Shown: positions 16,901-26,248 of the stretch, one piece after another | How the letters are laid out: each line of letters begins with the position of its first letter | Numbering within the stretch: position 1 is the first letter of the stretch | Assembly (NCBI GenBank): GCA_949299135.1 | Contig: CASFZG010000016.1 | Span: 1 to 64,000, forward strand | Direction: 5' to 3' | Length of the DNA stretch: 64,000 bases | Origin: an uncultured Phascolarctobacterium sp. | GTDB lineage: Bacteria > Bacillota > Negativicutes > Acidaminococcales > Acidaminococcaceae | Made by a program: the position numbers and the translations under genes | Notes under the pieces: model-generated | The model's input: only the letters and a program-made list of their open reading frames with translations | Told to the model about the DNA's origin: nothing | Database searches by the model: none

Positions 16901-17659
16901 ATGGCAGAAGCGGTAATAAGTTTGCGCCAATTGAATATTACCTTCGGCACGCATACGGTGCTTGATGACATCGACCTTGATGTTTACCGCGGCGAAACGC
17001 TGGCGATACTCGGGCCTTCGGGTACGGGCAAAAGCACGGTGCTGCGCTCGATGATTGGTCTCTTAGAACCAAACGGCGGCAAGATTTACATTCAGGGCGA
17101 GGACGTGTCGGAGCTTGACGAGGACGGCTGGAACCGCCTGCGCATGAAGATGGGCATGGTTTTTCAGTATTCGGCGCTGTTCGACTTTTTAACCGTGGGC
17201 GAAAACGTAGCCTTTGGCCTGCGCCAGCACACGGATAAGGGCGAAGAAGAAATACGGCAGATTGTGGCGCAGATGCTGGAAATGGTAGGCCTGCCGGACA
17301 CGCAGGATTTATATCCGGCGGAGCTCAGCGGCGGCATGAAAAAGCGCGTGGGGCTTGCGCGTGCCATTGCCGTCAGCCCCGAGATTGTTTTGTACGATGA
17401 ACCGACGGCGGGGCTTGACCCGATTATGAGCCACAACATCAGCCGTCTGATAAAAAAGACGCAGCAGCAGCTGCACGTTACTTCCGTTCTGGTAACGCAC
17501 GACATGCAGTCGGCGTTTTACGCTGCAGACCGCGTTGCCATGTTGTACAAGGGGCGCATCGTCGCCATCGGCACGGCGGAGGAAATGCAGCAAAGCACAA
17601 ACCCGATTGTAAAAGCCTTTATCGAAGGGCGCGAGATTAAAGAGCAGGTGATAGAATGA
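16901..17659 (+). CDS. mlaF: MlaF-family lipid ABC ATPase
   Basis: 252 residues with Walker A GPSGTGKST, Q-loop FQYSALFD, signature LSGGMKKR, Walker B VLYDEPTAGLD and the H-loop VTHDM. These match MlaF, which energises lipid transport by the MlaE permease. No MlaB gene is adjacent. The stop codon overlaps the mlaD start (ATGA), a strong coupling signal. Confidence 0.93.
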   Translation: MAEAVISLRQLNITFGTHTVLDDIDLDVYRGETLAILGPSGTGKSTVLRSMIGLLEPNGGKIYIQGEDVSELDEDGWNRLRMKMGMVFQYSALFDFLTVGENVAFGLRQHTDKGEEEIRQIVAQMLEMVGLPDTQDLYPAELSGGMKKRVGLARAIAVSPEIVLYDEPTAGLDPIMSHNISRLIKKTQQQLHVTSVLVTHDMQSAFYAADRVAMLYKGRIVAIGTAEEMQQSTNPIVKAFIEGREIKEQVIE

Positions 17660-18924
17660 GTTCCAGCGAAGTTAAAGTAGGCGCGGTAACACTGGGCGGC
17701 GCTGCGATTTTGGCGGCGATGATAACCTTTTTGGGCACGTTCAGTTTTGGCAGCGACAAATACAACATTACAATAGATTATCCGCAGGTTGGCGGTTTGA
17801 TGGCAGGCAACATGGTGCGCTACGCAGGCGTGCAGGTCGGCACGGTTAAAGGGCTGACGGTCAGCGACAGCGGCATTGAGGTTGTTGCCGAAATCAACGA
17901 CAACGTGCAGATTCCGCAGGAAGCAACCTTCACCATCGGTGCGGACGGCATTCTGGGCGAGAAGTTCGTCGATATCCAGCCGCCTCCGCGTTCGGTAAGC
18001 GCCTTTTTAGAGGAGGGCGACAGGGTGAAAGGCACGCCGGGCGGCGGCTTTGACACCTTTATGAGCGCCTCGGGCGAAGTGCTGAAAAAGGTGGAGAACA
18101 TCGCCGACGCGCTGGATAATGTGTTCGGCGACCCGGAAGTGCAGCAATCGCTGCGTGAAGGCTTTTTGAACATGAAGGACATCAGCGCCAACATGAACGC
18201 CTTTACTAAAGTAATGGCGGACGTGGCGGTGGACAACCAGCAGCAAATTAACGTAATGGTTAAGCAGCTGAGCGAAATGAGCGCGCGCATGAACGAAACG
18301 GCCAGCAGCATGGAAAACATCATTGCCGAGGTCAACGAAGGGCATGCCGGGCAGAATTTTGCCGAGATAGTTGAGAACATGGCCAAAACCAGCGCCCGCA
18401 TTGAAGAAGCGAGCAAGCTGCTGGAAAATGTTGCCAGCGACCCGCAGACAGAGGAAGATTTAAAGGCAACGCTGCATAACGCGCGCGAGGCCAGCGAAAA
18501 GGCCAACCGTATGCTGGGCGTGCTGGAAACGGCTGAAATAAGCGCCGACGTTACGCACAGCGCGGAGGGCGGCGACTGGCGCAGCAACTTGGGCGTAACC
18601 CTGCGCCCGCAGGAAGACACTTTTTTTTACCTGGGCGGCTATGACCTTGGCGACAGCAACAAACTGGATTTGCAGTTCGGCAAGGAACTGGGCGCCGCCG
18701 ATGTAAGCATGGGTGCCATGCAGGGCGAGTTTGGCGTGGGGCTTGGCTACGATTTTGCCGACCGCTTCCGCCTGTACACGCAGGTGTATGATTTTGACGA
18801 CGCCAAAGTAAAGCTGGGCGGCGAACTGAAGCTGACCGACAACTTTTCGCTGCTGGGCGAGCAGACCGATTTGCGCCACGGCAACAAGAGCAATACCTAT
18901 GTTGGTGTGCGCACTTATTTTTAA
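17656..18924 (+). CDS. mlaD: MlaD-family MCE protein with C-terminal beta-barrel-like domain
   Basis: 422 residues, about twice the length of E. coli MlaD. Residues 1-30 hold a signal-anchor helix; about 38-115 is the MCE domain (VGGLMAGNMVRYAGVQVG ... GILGEKFVDIQP); about 130-305 is long alpha-helical sequence with coiled-coil character; about 310-422 alternates short amphipathic strands (FFYLGGYDL, LDLQFGKEL, FGVGLGYDF, LYTQVYDF, VKLGGELKL) and ends in F, as do outer-membrane barrels. A MlaD of this kind that bridges both membranes has been described in Veillonella parvula, where MlaA, MlaB and MlaC are absent; none of those genes is seen here either. Likely a trans-envelope phospholipid conduit. 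Confidence 0.9.
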   Translation: MSSSEVKVGAVTLGGAAILAAMITFLGTFSFGSDKYNITIDYPQVGGLMAGNMVRYAGVQVGTVKGLTVSDSGIEVVAEINDNVQIPQEATFTIGADGILGEKFVDIQPPPRSVSAFLEEGDRVKGTPGGGFDTFMSASGEVLKKVENIADALDNVFGDPEVQQSLREGFLNMKDISANMNAFTKVMADVAVDNQQQINVMVKQLSEMSARMNETASSMENIIAEVNEGHAGQNFAEIVENMAKTSARIEEASKLLENVASDPQTEEDLKATLHNAREASEKANRMLGVLETAEISADVTHSAEGGDWRSNLGVTLRPQEDTFFYLGGYDLGDSNKLDLQFGKELGAADVSMGAMQGEFGVGLGYDFADRFRLYTQVYDFDDAKVKLGGELKLTDNFSLLGEQTDLRHGNKSNTYVGVRTYF

Positions 18925-18950
18925 AAATTTGTTAACTTTTGAAAAAGCAG

Positions 18951-19001
18951 TTGACTTTTGCAAATAAAAAATATAAAATTTAAGCACTGACTAATCAGTC
19001 A
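18951..19001 (+). promoter_or_regulatory. tolC promoter with a TetR-like palindromic operator
   Basis: TTGACT (18951-18956), 17-base spacer, TAAAAT (18974-18979). Just downstream lies TGACT-AATC-AGTCA (18988-19001), an inverted repeat at the expected transcript start, resembling TetR-family operators of efflux genes. No TetR gene is adjacent, so the regulator assignment is a guess. Confidence 0.55.
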
Positions 19002-19020
19002 ATGATTGGAGGTAAACAAA

Positions 19021-20508
19021 ATGTTCAGTTATAAAAAAGCCAAAAACGTGCTGGCGCTGACGGCGGCGTTGACCGTGCTGTGTTCCCAGTCCGTCTTTGC
19101 CGCTACTCTGGAGCTGGATTTGGACGAAACCATTCAGAGGGCGCTTTTAACCAACCCGAATGTAAAGATTGCTGAATATAACAGAAAAGCAGCCAAGGCT
19201 GATTACAGTGCTGCCAAGAGCGCACGCGGCATCAGCATCAGCATTAATCATCAATCAGGTCGCGGTGGCTATGCTGATAATCGTGTGTTTACTGATGCAG
19301 CTGGTAGAGTGTTGTACGGTAAAAACATTGGCAATAACCACAGCAATGGTATATCTGCCAGCTTACCAATTTTTACCGGCGGTGAATTGCAGGGCCAGAT
19401 TGGCCAGGCCAAAGCCAATTACCGCAGCATGCTTTCCGCTGAGGAGCAGGCTTACATTGAAATGAAAGAAACCGCTACCAACGGTTACTTTACCATGCTG
19501 GACGCAGGCAACATGAAAACTTTGTGCCAGGAATCAGTTGACCGTTTGCAGGCACATCTGGATAACGTAATTGCCCAGTACAACGTCGGCATTGTTGCCC
19601 GTGCGGATGTACTGCGCAGTGAAGTAGAACTTGCCAACGCCAAACAGGACCTCATCAGTGCGGAAAACGGCTATGATGTTGCCGAAGCAACTTTGAACAA
19701 CATCATCGGCACGCCGCTGAGCACGACCCTTGTTTTAAAGGACACTTTGCAGTATGTACCTTATGATAACGACATGGCTTACTGCCTTGCTTACAGTGAA
19801 GAACACCGCCCGGAACTTAAACAGGCGGAGTACGGCGTTGACGCAGCAGAAGCGGCTTTGGTTGTAGCCCGCAGCGGCCACATGCCTAAAATCAGCGCTA
19901 ATGCTGGTAACAACTGGGCAAGTGACAACTGGCCTGGCGATGATAATGAAGAATGGTCTGTTGGTATTACTGCCAGCATGAACATTTTTGACAGCGGCGT
20001 AACTTGGTCGAAAATCCATGCGGCACAGGAAAATCTGGCCAAAGCCAAAGAAACCCAGCGTCAGGTTAAGGATGCCGTTGAACTGGAAGTGCGCACCGAT
20101 TACCTTGGCATGCGCGAGGCTGAAAAACGCATCAGCACCACGCAGGTTGCCGTAGCACAGGCTGAAGAAGATTACCATATCGCAGTGGTACGCTATCAGG
20201 CCGGCGTTGGCACCAACATCGACGTTATGGACGCACAGGTTGCCCTGACGGAAGCCAAAACCAACTATGTAAAGGCATTGTATGATTACAATACCTCTAA
20301 AGCAGCGCTCAACACTTCCATGGGTGTGGGCGTGCCCGTGCCGGAACCGCGCACCTTTGCCGAACCGGTTGAAGATACTGCCGTAACGGCTGACGCAGAA
20401 GCAGCAGCAGAAAATGAAACGGCTACGGCAGAAACTAACGAAGCTGCAAGCGAACAGCCCGCGGCGGAAGCAAATGCTGAAACTGCGCAGGAACAGGCAG
20501 CAGAATAA
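19021..20508 (+). CDS. tolC: TolC-family outer-membrane channel protein
   Basis: 495 residues from the ATG at 19021 (GGAGGTAAACAAA). Signal peptide 1-29. Two OEP repeats follow (residues about 30-230 and 240-440), with the typical NPNVKIAEYNRKAAKADY start and the AQLALTEAKTNY-like end (AQVALTEAKTNYVKALYDYN). The last ~55 residues are an Ala/Glu/Thr-rich tail without predicted fold, in the position where E. coli TolC also has a dispensable tail. It would be the outer-membrane exit duct for efflux pumps or type I export; no pump genes are adjacent. Confidence 0.9.
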   Translation: MFSYKKAKNVLALTAALTVLCSQSVFAATLELDLDETIQRALLTNPNVKIAEYNRKAAKADYSAAKSARGISISINHQSGRGGYADNRVFTDAAGRVLYGKNIGNNHSNGISASLPIFTGGELQGQIGQAKANYRSMLSAEEQAYIEMKETATNGYFTMLDAGNMKTLCQESVDRLQAHLDNVIAQYNVGIVARADVLRSEVELANAKQDLISAENGYDVAEATLNNIIGTPLSTTLVLKDTLQYVPYDNDMAYCLAYSEEHRPELKQAEYGVDAAEAALVVARSGHMPKISANAGNNWASDNWPGDDNEEWSVGITASMNIFDSGVTWSKIHAAQENLAKAKETQRQVKDAVELEVRTDYLGMREAEKRISTTQVAVAQAEEDYHIAVVRYQAGVGTNIDVMDAQVALTEAKTNYVKALYDYNTSKAALNTSMGVGVPVPEPRTFAEPVEDTAVTADAEAAAENETATAETNEAASEQPAAEANAETAQEQAAE

Positions 20509-20524
20509 AAATTAAACAACATTG

Positions 20525-20566
20525 AAAAGCATTGCATCTTGTAAAATTTAAGGTGCAGTGCTTTTT
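20525..20566 (+). terminator. Terminator after tolC
   Basis: AAAAGCATTGCATCTT (20525-20540) pairs with AAGGTGCAGTGCTTTT (20550-20565), a 16-bp stem with few G-U pairs, then T-rich sequence. Confidence 0.9.
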
Positions 20567-20647
20567 CTGTTTAAAAACGGCAGGAAGATTATTTTTAACG
20601 TAGAATAAATAAAAAGTTAAGTATAATTTTTTCTGCGGGGGCAGATT

Positions 20648-23600
20648 ATGAATAGACTTGTCAAAATATTTTTGCTGGTTTTGCTGGCGACGGCAGCGCT
20701 GTATGCGTGGGCGGTAAAATTTATCGCGCCGCAGTATCTGGCACAGGTGCCGCAGCTGGTGGAAACCATGTCGCAAAATTATATTAACGGCACTGTAACG
20801 GTTGAGCGTTTTGACTGGAACGGCAGGCTGGAGTTTACCGCTTACGGCGTTAAGGTAAGCGGTGTTGACGGCGCGCGCATTGCAGAAATTCCGGAGGCGA
20901 AATTCGGAATTTCACCGCTGAAGGCGTTTATTGCGCCTGCCCGCGCTTTAAGCGAGGTCAGCCTGACAGGACCGCAGCTGTATCTGGAAATGAACGAGCA
21001 GGATGAGTGGAACCTGCGCGACTTTTTGAAACCGTCGGATTCTTCGGAAACACCGTTTTACGGATTTTTGACGGTGCGTGACGGTGCTGTACATGTAGCA
21101 ACGCCGCACGGCAGCTGGGCTTTTGGCGTTAACGCCGATGTAGATGGCGGCGGCAACCCGGATTTTGCCGTTGACGGCACTGTTACCTACGGCAGCGATG
21201 AATTGAAAATTGCCGGTGTGGTTGACACCAACGCGCACGGGCAGCTGGCGTTAAAAACAGATAAGTTTGCTTTGACCGAGTTTGCGGATTTTGCGGCGGC
21301 TTATGCGCCCATCCAAAATTTTGCCGGCGAAGTTGACGGACTGAACCTGATTTGGGAAAACGACGGCGAAAACACTAAATTGAGCGGAAAGGGACAGATT
21401 GCGTTATCCGCGGAAGCGCTGCTGGGCGGCGAGCCGCTGCCGGTTAAGCTGGCAGGCGGGCTTGAAGTTACCGACCGCGACGTGCTGGTTGAAGGACTGG
21501 CGCTGACGGTTGATGAGAACACGGCGGTGCTGGACTGTGATATTGATTTTGCCGATTTGGAAAACATACAGGGCAAGGGCGAGCTGACGGCGAAGGAGCT
21601 GGCGCTGAACGGCGAGAAGCTGGCCGACGTGCGCCTGCCGTTTACGGTGGTGGAAAGCCGCGTTATGCTTGATGAGGCGGGTGTTGACATTGCTAACGGG
21701 CACCTGCGCCTTGACGGCGAATATAATATCAACAGCGGCGAAATTTTTGCCGTGCTGAACGCAAGCGGCATTAAGGATTTTGCGCTGCCGGAGCGCCCAC
21801 AGGACACCATTGCGCTGGACGGCCTTTTGGCAATTAACGGACAGACCGGCGTGAAGGGTGAAACGGCGCTGACTGTGGCGGGCAATATGAAGCACCTCGG
21901 CTGGCGCGATTTGCTGATGACGGACGTTGATTTTGAGGCGGAAGTCAGCGGCAGCGATGTTATTATTGAAAAATTTGCGGCGTTTGCCGGTGATAAGGGC
22001 GCGTTCAACATGACGGGCAAGGCTGCGTTTGACGGCAGTTTCAGCGGCAGCGGGCGCATGGTTGACTTCCCGCTGGACAGCTTTTTTGCCGCCGCAGGGC
22101 AGAACGGCAGCGGTACGGCAACGGCCGGTTTCCGCTTTAACGGCGATTTGAACGGCGTTGATTTTTACGCCAACACGCAGGTTAAGAACATCCACCTGAT
22201 GGGGTTGGTTTTCCCCGAAGCGCACGGCGAAATTGAAATGACAGACAGCGTGGTGAGCCTGACCGATTACAAGCTGACGATGGAACAGGGCTATAACCTT
22301 GTTAACGGCTATGTCGATATCGGCGGCGCAGAACCGGTGCTGGGGCTTACCGTAAGCACCAGCGGCATACGCGCCGAGCCTTTGGTGGCAGTTGCCGCGC
22401 CGGACGTTAAGCTGACCGGCAATATAGACAACGAAATAAGCATTATGGGGCCGCTGTCCGCGCCTTCGGTTGAAGGCAGCGTTATGCTGACCGATGGCAG
22501 CGCAGAGGGCTTTTTGATAGACCGCATCAGCGCGGCGTATTATTATGCGCCGGACGGCAGCGTGCGCCTGACTGACGGCTATATTAAGGCGCTGTCCACG
22601 GAAGCTTCGTTAAGCGGCACGATGGACGCGGCGCAGAACCTTGATTTTACGGTAGACATTACCGATATGGATTTAAGCACCCTGCCTATCAGGGACGAAA
22701 CCGTCGATCTGGACGGCTTTGTCAGTGCGCACGGCAGCCTGACGGGTACGCTGGTACAGCCTCGTTTTGACGGCAGCATCAACAGCGATTCCGTGCTGAT
22801 TAACGGCGAGGAGCTGAAAAACATCCTCGGCACGCTGACGGCGGACGGGCAGCGCAACAACCATGTGGAAGCATCGTTTGAGCAATCGCCGGACGGCATG
22901 TTTGCCGCTGAATTGACGCTGGACGCCGTTGAAGAAAACATCACCGGCGACGTTGAATTTATGTACGGCAACCTGCGCTCCATCATGAAGATGGCGAAGG
23001 TTGACCTTGATATCGACGGCACGGCGGACGGCCGCTTGGTTATCGGCGGCAAAGATAAAGGAGTATTTGCCGATATGCGCGTGTCCGACATTAAGGTGAA
23101 GGACGTAAGCTACGACTCCATGCGCTTTAAAGGGCGTCTGCAAAAAGGCGTGCTGAATTTTGACGAGCTGGAACTTAAGGAAAGCGTGCCGGAAGAAAGC
23201 AAGGGCACAGAGGCCGAAGCAGCAGTTGGCAGCTTAACGGCAGGCGGCTGGGTTAACCTGCGCGACCATTCGTTAAGCCTGAAAGCGCGTGCTTATAACG
23301 CCAACCCGGCGATTGTACCGGCGCTGCTGGATTACGACCTGGCTGTCGGCGGCAAAATTGACATGGCCGTTGATTTAACGGGCAGCCTTGATAATCCGCA
23401 GGGCACAGCAAGGCTGGAACTTCTTGACGGCTCTGTGGAAGGCATCGGCTTTGACGCCCTGACGGTGCAGATGAGCCTTGCTGACGACACCTTGAAGCTG
23501 GACCATGCACAGCTTAATAAAGACATTTACAAGCTGACAGCATCCGGCGATATGCCGCTTGATTTACTGCGCAGCAAGGAGGCACGCCGCAACCCGGCAG

Positions 23601-24926
23601 CCGCGATGAACATCAGGGTTAACCTTGATAACGCGCGCCTTGGGCTCCTGCACCTCTTAACGCCGATGGTTGAGTGGGGCGTGGGCGAAACGCTCGGCTC
23701 GGTAACGCTGTCCGGCACGCTGGAAGAACCGCTGGTTTACGGCGAAGTGCTGATGCACGGCGGCTCGCTGAAATTGCGCGACGCTTATACAATTTTTGAC
23801 AATATCAATCTGGACGTGGCGTTTACCGGCAACGAAATCGCGCTCAGGGAATTTTCCATGCAGATGGGCAAGGGCACGGTAACGGCTTCCGGCAACTACG
23901 CACTGCGTGCGGATGAAGATAAAACCTACGTTATTAATACCACGTTTAAGGACGCGGAATTTGCTTCCGAAATCTTTAGCGGACGCATCAACGGCATGGC
24001 AGGCATCAGCCCGCAGCGCTACTTTATGCGTACCAATACGGAAGCGGGCAACCGCCTTGGCGGCGTTGGTTACCGCCCGTTCATTCAGGCGGATATCCAG
24101 CTGGACGATGTGCTGGTCAACATGCCGACGATACCGGAACTTTCCGAAGGCAGCAGCAATTACGGGTTGGATGTTAAGGTAACGCTGGGACCGAAAATCC
24201 ACCTGTATAACAAATATTTGTATGATTTGTGGCTGTCCGGAGGATTGCATGTAACGGGCAGTACAGTGTATACTAATATAGACGGCAACGTGAAGGCAGA
24301 CAGGGGCACCATTACCTATCTGCGCACGCCGTTTGAAATCCACAATGCTTCCGTGGCGTGGCCGGTGCCGGGCGACATTCTGCCGACGGTTAACCTTGAC
24401 GCAACAGCACAGTTCAGACGTTATGACATTTTCCTGCGCGTAACAGGCCCGCTGGAGCAGATGAACATGGTACTGCGCAGCGATCCGTCACTGACTAAGG
24501 ACCAGATTATCAAGATGCTGACTTTGCAGCGCGAAGTAACCGGCACGGACCAGGGCGTAACGCAGGATGACTTCCAGAACCTGATGACGGTCGGGCTGGA
24601 AATGACGGTGCTGGGCGACGTTGAAGAAATCTTCAAGCAGACGCTGGGGCTGAATGAATTTATGATTTATTCCGGGCACGGGGCACAGCCTTGTGCAGGA
24701 CAGCGGCGAGTTGACCGAGGACGAGAAAGACCAGTACAACCTGCTCGTCAGCAAGTACCTGACGGACCATTTGCTGGTTGGCTATACCGTCAGCGACGAC
24801 AGCGAACGCCAGAGCATTTTTGCGTCGTATGATATCTCGCGCCATATGAGTATCAACTACGAGCGCAACAAGGATTACGACACGACGGACGAATGGTACG
24901 GCGTGGAATACAAAGTCACATTTTAA
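20648..24926 (+). CDS. tamB: TamB-family (DUF490) inter-membrane protein, one-base frameshift near the 3' end
   Basis: About 1425 residues if the reading frame is restored. An N-terminal signal-anchor (residues 4-22) is followed by more than 1000 residues of repeated short beta-strands (AsmA/TamB-like groove) and a C-terminal DUF490 domain. After LNEFMIYSGHG the frame given by the start codon turns into an Arg/Gln-rich nonsense tail ending at 24832. The adjacent frame instead gives HSLVQDSGELTEDEKDQYNL and on to YGVEYKVTF at 24926, the expected TamB terminus. The shift is one extra base at or near the GGGG run 24680-24683. TamB-like proteins form a lipid slide between the membranes. No tamA is nearby; BamA is 1.3 kb downstream. 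Confidence 0.88.
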
Positions 24927-24966
24927 GTAATTTTTAAGATAAACAGACTAAACTTTAAGGAAGGGT

Positions 24967-25605
24967 ATGCCCATGCTGAAGGAATATCTGGCAGAGCTGC
25001 AGAAAACGCCGCTGCTTACCCGCGAGGAAGAAACGGCGCTGTGGCAGCGTTATGCCGGAGGCGACCGTGAGGCGTATAACAAGTTAATGACATCCTATCA
25101 GCCGCTGGTGTTTAAAATTGCGGCCGGGTTTAAACTGCCCGAGCCGCAGTTAATGGAACTGGTGCAGGAGGGAATGCTGGGGCTGCTGGAAGCGGCAGAG
25201 CGCTACGATTATAAACGCGGCGTGGCTTTCAGCGTGTTTGCCATGCACCGTATCCGCGGCAGAATGCTGGACTTTTTGCAGCAGGACGAGAGCAGAAACT
25301 TTTCGCTGGACGATACCAACGCTGCGGGTGTTGCCTGGGCAGAGGTGCTGGCTTCTTCCGGACGCACGCCTTTTGAGGAAGCGGAGTTAAGCATGTTGAC
25401 CGACCGCGTGGCGCAGGCGTTGCACCGCCTGCCGGAAAAAGAGCAGCAGGTGCTGACGGGTATTTACCTTGAAGACCGCACCGCTGCCGATATGGCGGAC
25501 AGCATTCACGTCAGCCAGGGGCATATCTACCGTCTGCAAAAACGCGGTGTTAAACGTATCCGCGGTATGCTTTCGCATTTTATTGCGGATTTAAAAAGAA
25601 GCTAA
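24967..25605 (+). CDS. Sigma-70 family RNA polymerase sigma factor
   Basis: 212 residues. A short region-1.2-like start (LKEYLAELQKTPLLTREEE), region 2 (residues about 40-105, with LVQEGMLGLLEAAERYD and a -10-reading helix), and region 4 (about 140-205; HTH AADMADSIHVSQGHIYRLQKRGVKR). There is little room for region 3, so it lies between group 3 and ECF types. AGGAAGGG precedes the ATG at 24967. It sits 41 bases after tamB and is followed by a single-span membrane protein gene and bamA, suggesting a role in envelope gene control; its regulon is unknown. Confidence 0.88.
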   Translation: MPMLKEYLAELQKTPLLTREEETALWQRYAGGDREAYNKLMTSYQPLVFKIAAGFKLPEPQLMELVQEGMLGLLEAAERYDYKRGVAFSVFAMHRIRGRMLDFLQQDESRNFSLDDTNAAGVAWAEVLASSGRTPFEEAELSMLTDRVAQALHRLPEKEQQVLTGIYLEDRTAADMADSIHVSQGHIYRLQKRGVKRIRGMLSHFIADLKRS

Positions 25606-25756
25606 CGCAAGAAAAACAGTGCTGTTGTACTTTTTTCGCAGGATTATTGCATTTATTGTTGAAATATGGGAAAATATAATAAATTTTGCCATGATAAAAT
25701 ATCCTGAAAAAACGGATTATATATTCAATTAGTCTGTGCAGGAAGGAGTTTTGGCG

Positions 25757-26233
25757 GTGGCAAAAGACATTTACGATAATATAGACGATGTGAAATGCAG
25801 CCTGGACAATGCCCAGCAGAGCTTCCGCAAAAACAACGGCTTGCGGGGCGAGCTTGATTTGATGCTGGCGGAGGCGTCCATCCGCTATTTGCGCGAAAAG
25901 CGCGGGCTTGCAAGCGTATGGAACAGGCAGAAGCTGGCGGCCATACTGGCAGTGCTTCTGGTGCTGGCAGGTTACGGCGGCTGGTTATATGCAGGCGTTT
26001 CGCACAACGAGGCGGTAAACATCCCGGCGGCAGCCGCGGTTGCGCCCGCACAAAAGCAAGCGGCAGCAGTACCGCAGCAAACAGTTACTACCCAACCGGA
26101 ACCGGAAATAAAACAGGCGGCGCCGGCTGAGCAAAATATAAACAGCAATACCAGTTATAAAAATTATTTAGCTGAAGAAGATATGCAGCAGCTTGTCAGA
26201 ACTGGCAGGCAGGTTCTGCAGGATGCTGATTAA
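25757..26233 (+). CDS. Single-span membrane protein of unknown function between sigma factor and bamA
   Basis: 158 residues from the GTG at 25757 (GAAGGAG 8 bases upstream; a TTG at 25751 is too close). N-terminal 50 residues are charged and helical (cytoplasmic), one membrane helix spans about 55-75 (LAAILAVLLVLAGYGGWLY), and the rest is Ala/Pro/Gln-rich and presumably periplasmic, ending in a short helix (EEDMQQLVRTGRQVLQ). No family is recognised. The layout and position next to a sigma factor would fit an anti-sigma or sensor role, but no ZAS motif or RsgI/RsiW homology is seen. 15 bases separate it from bamA. Confidence 0.7.
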   Translation: MAKDIYDNIDDVKCSLDNAQQSFRKNNGLRGELDLMLAEASIRYLREKRGLASVWNRQKLAAILAVLLVLAGYGGWLYAGVSHNEAVNIPAAAAVAPAQKQAAAVPQQTVTTQPEPEIKQAAPAEQNINSNTSYKNYLAEEDMQQLVRTGRQVLQDAD

Positions 26234-26248
26234 ACAGGGAGGATTTGA

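Noticed and set aside
24671-24700. Programmed +1 frameshift in tamB
   Set aside because: No slippery codon pair, internal Shine-Dalgarno or downstream pseudoknot is visible; an indel in GGGG explains it more simply.
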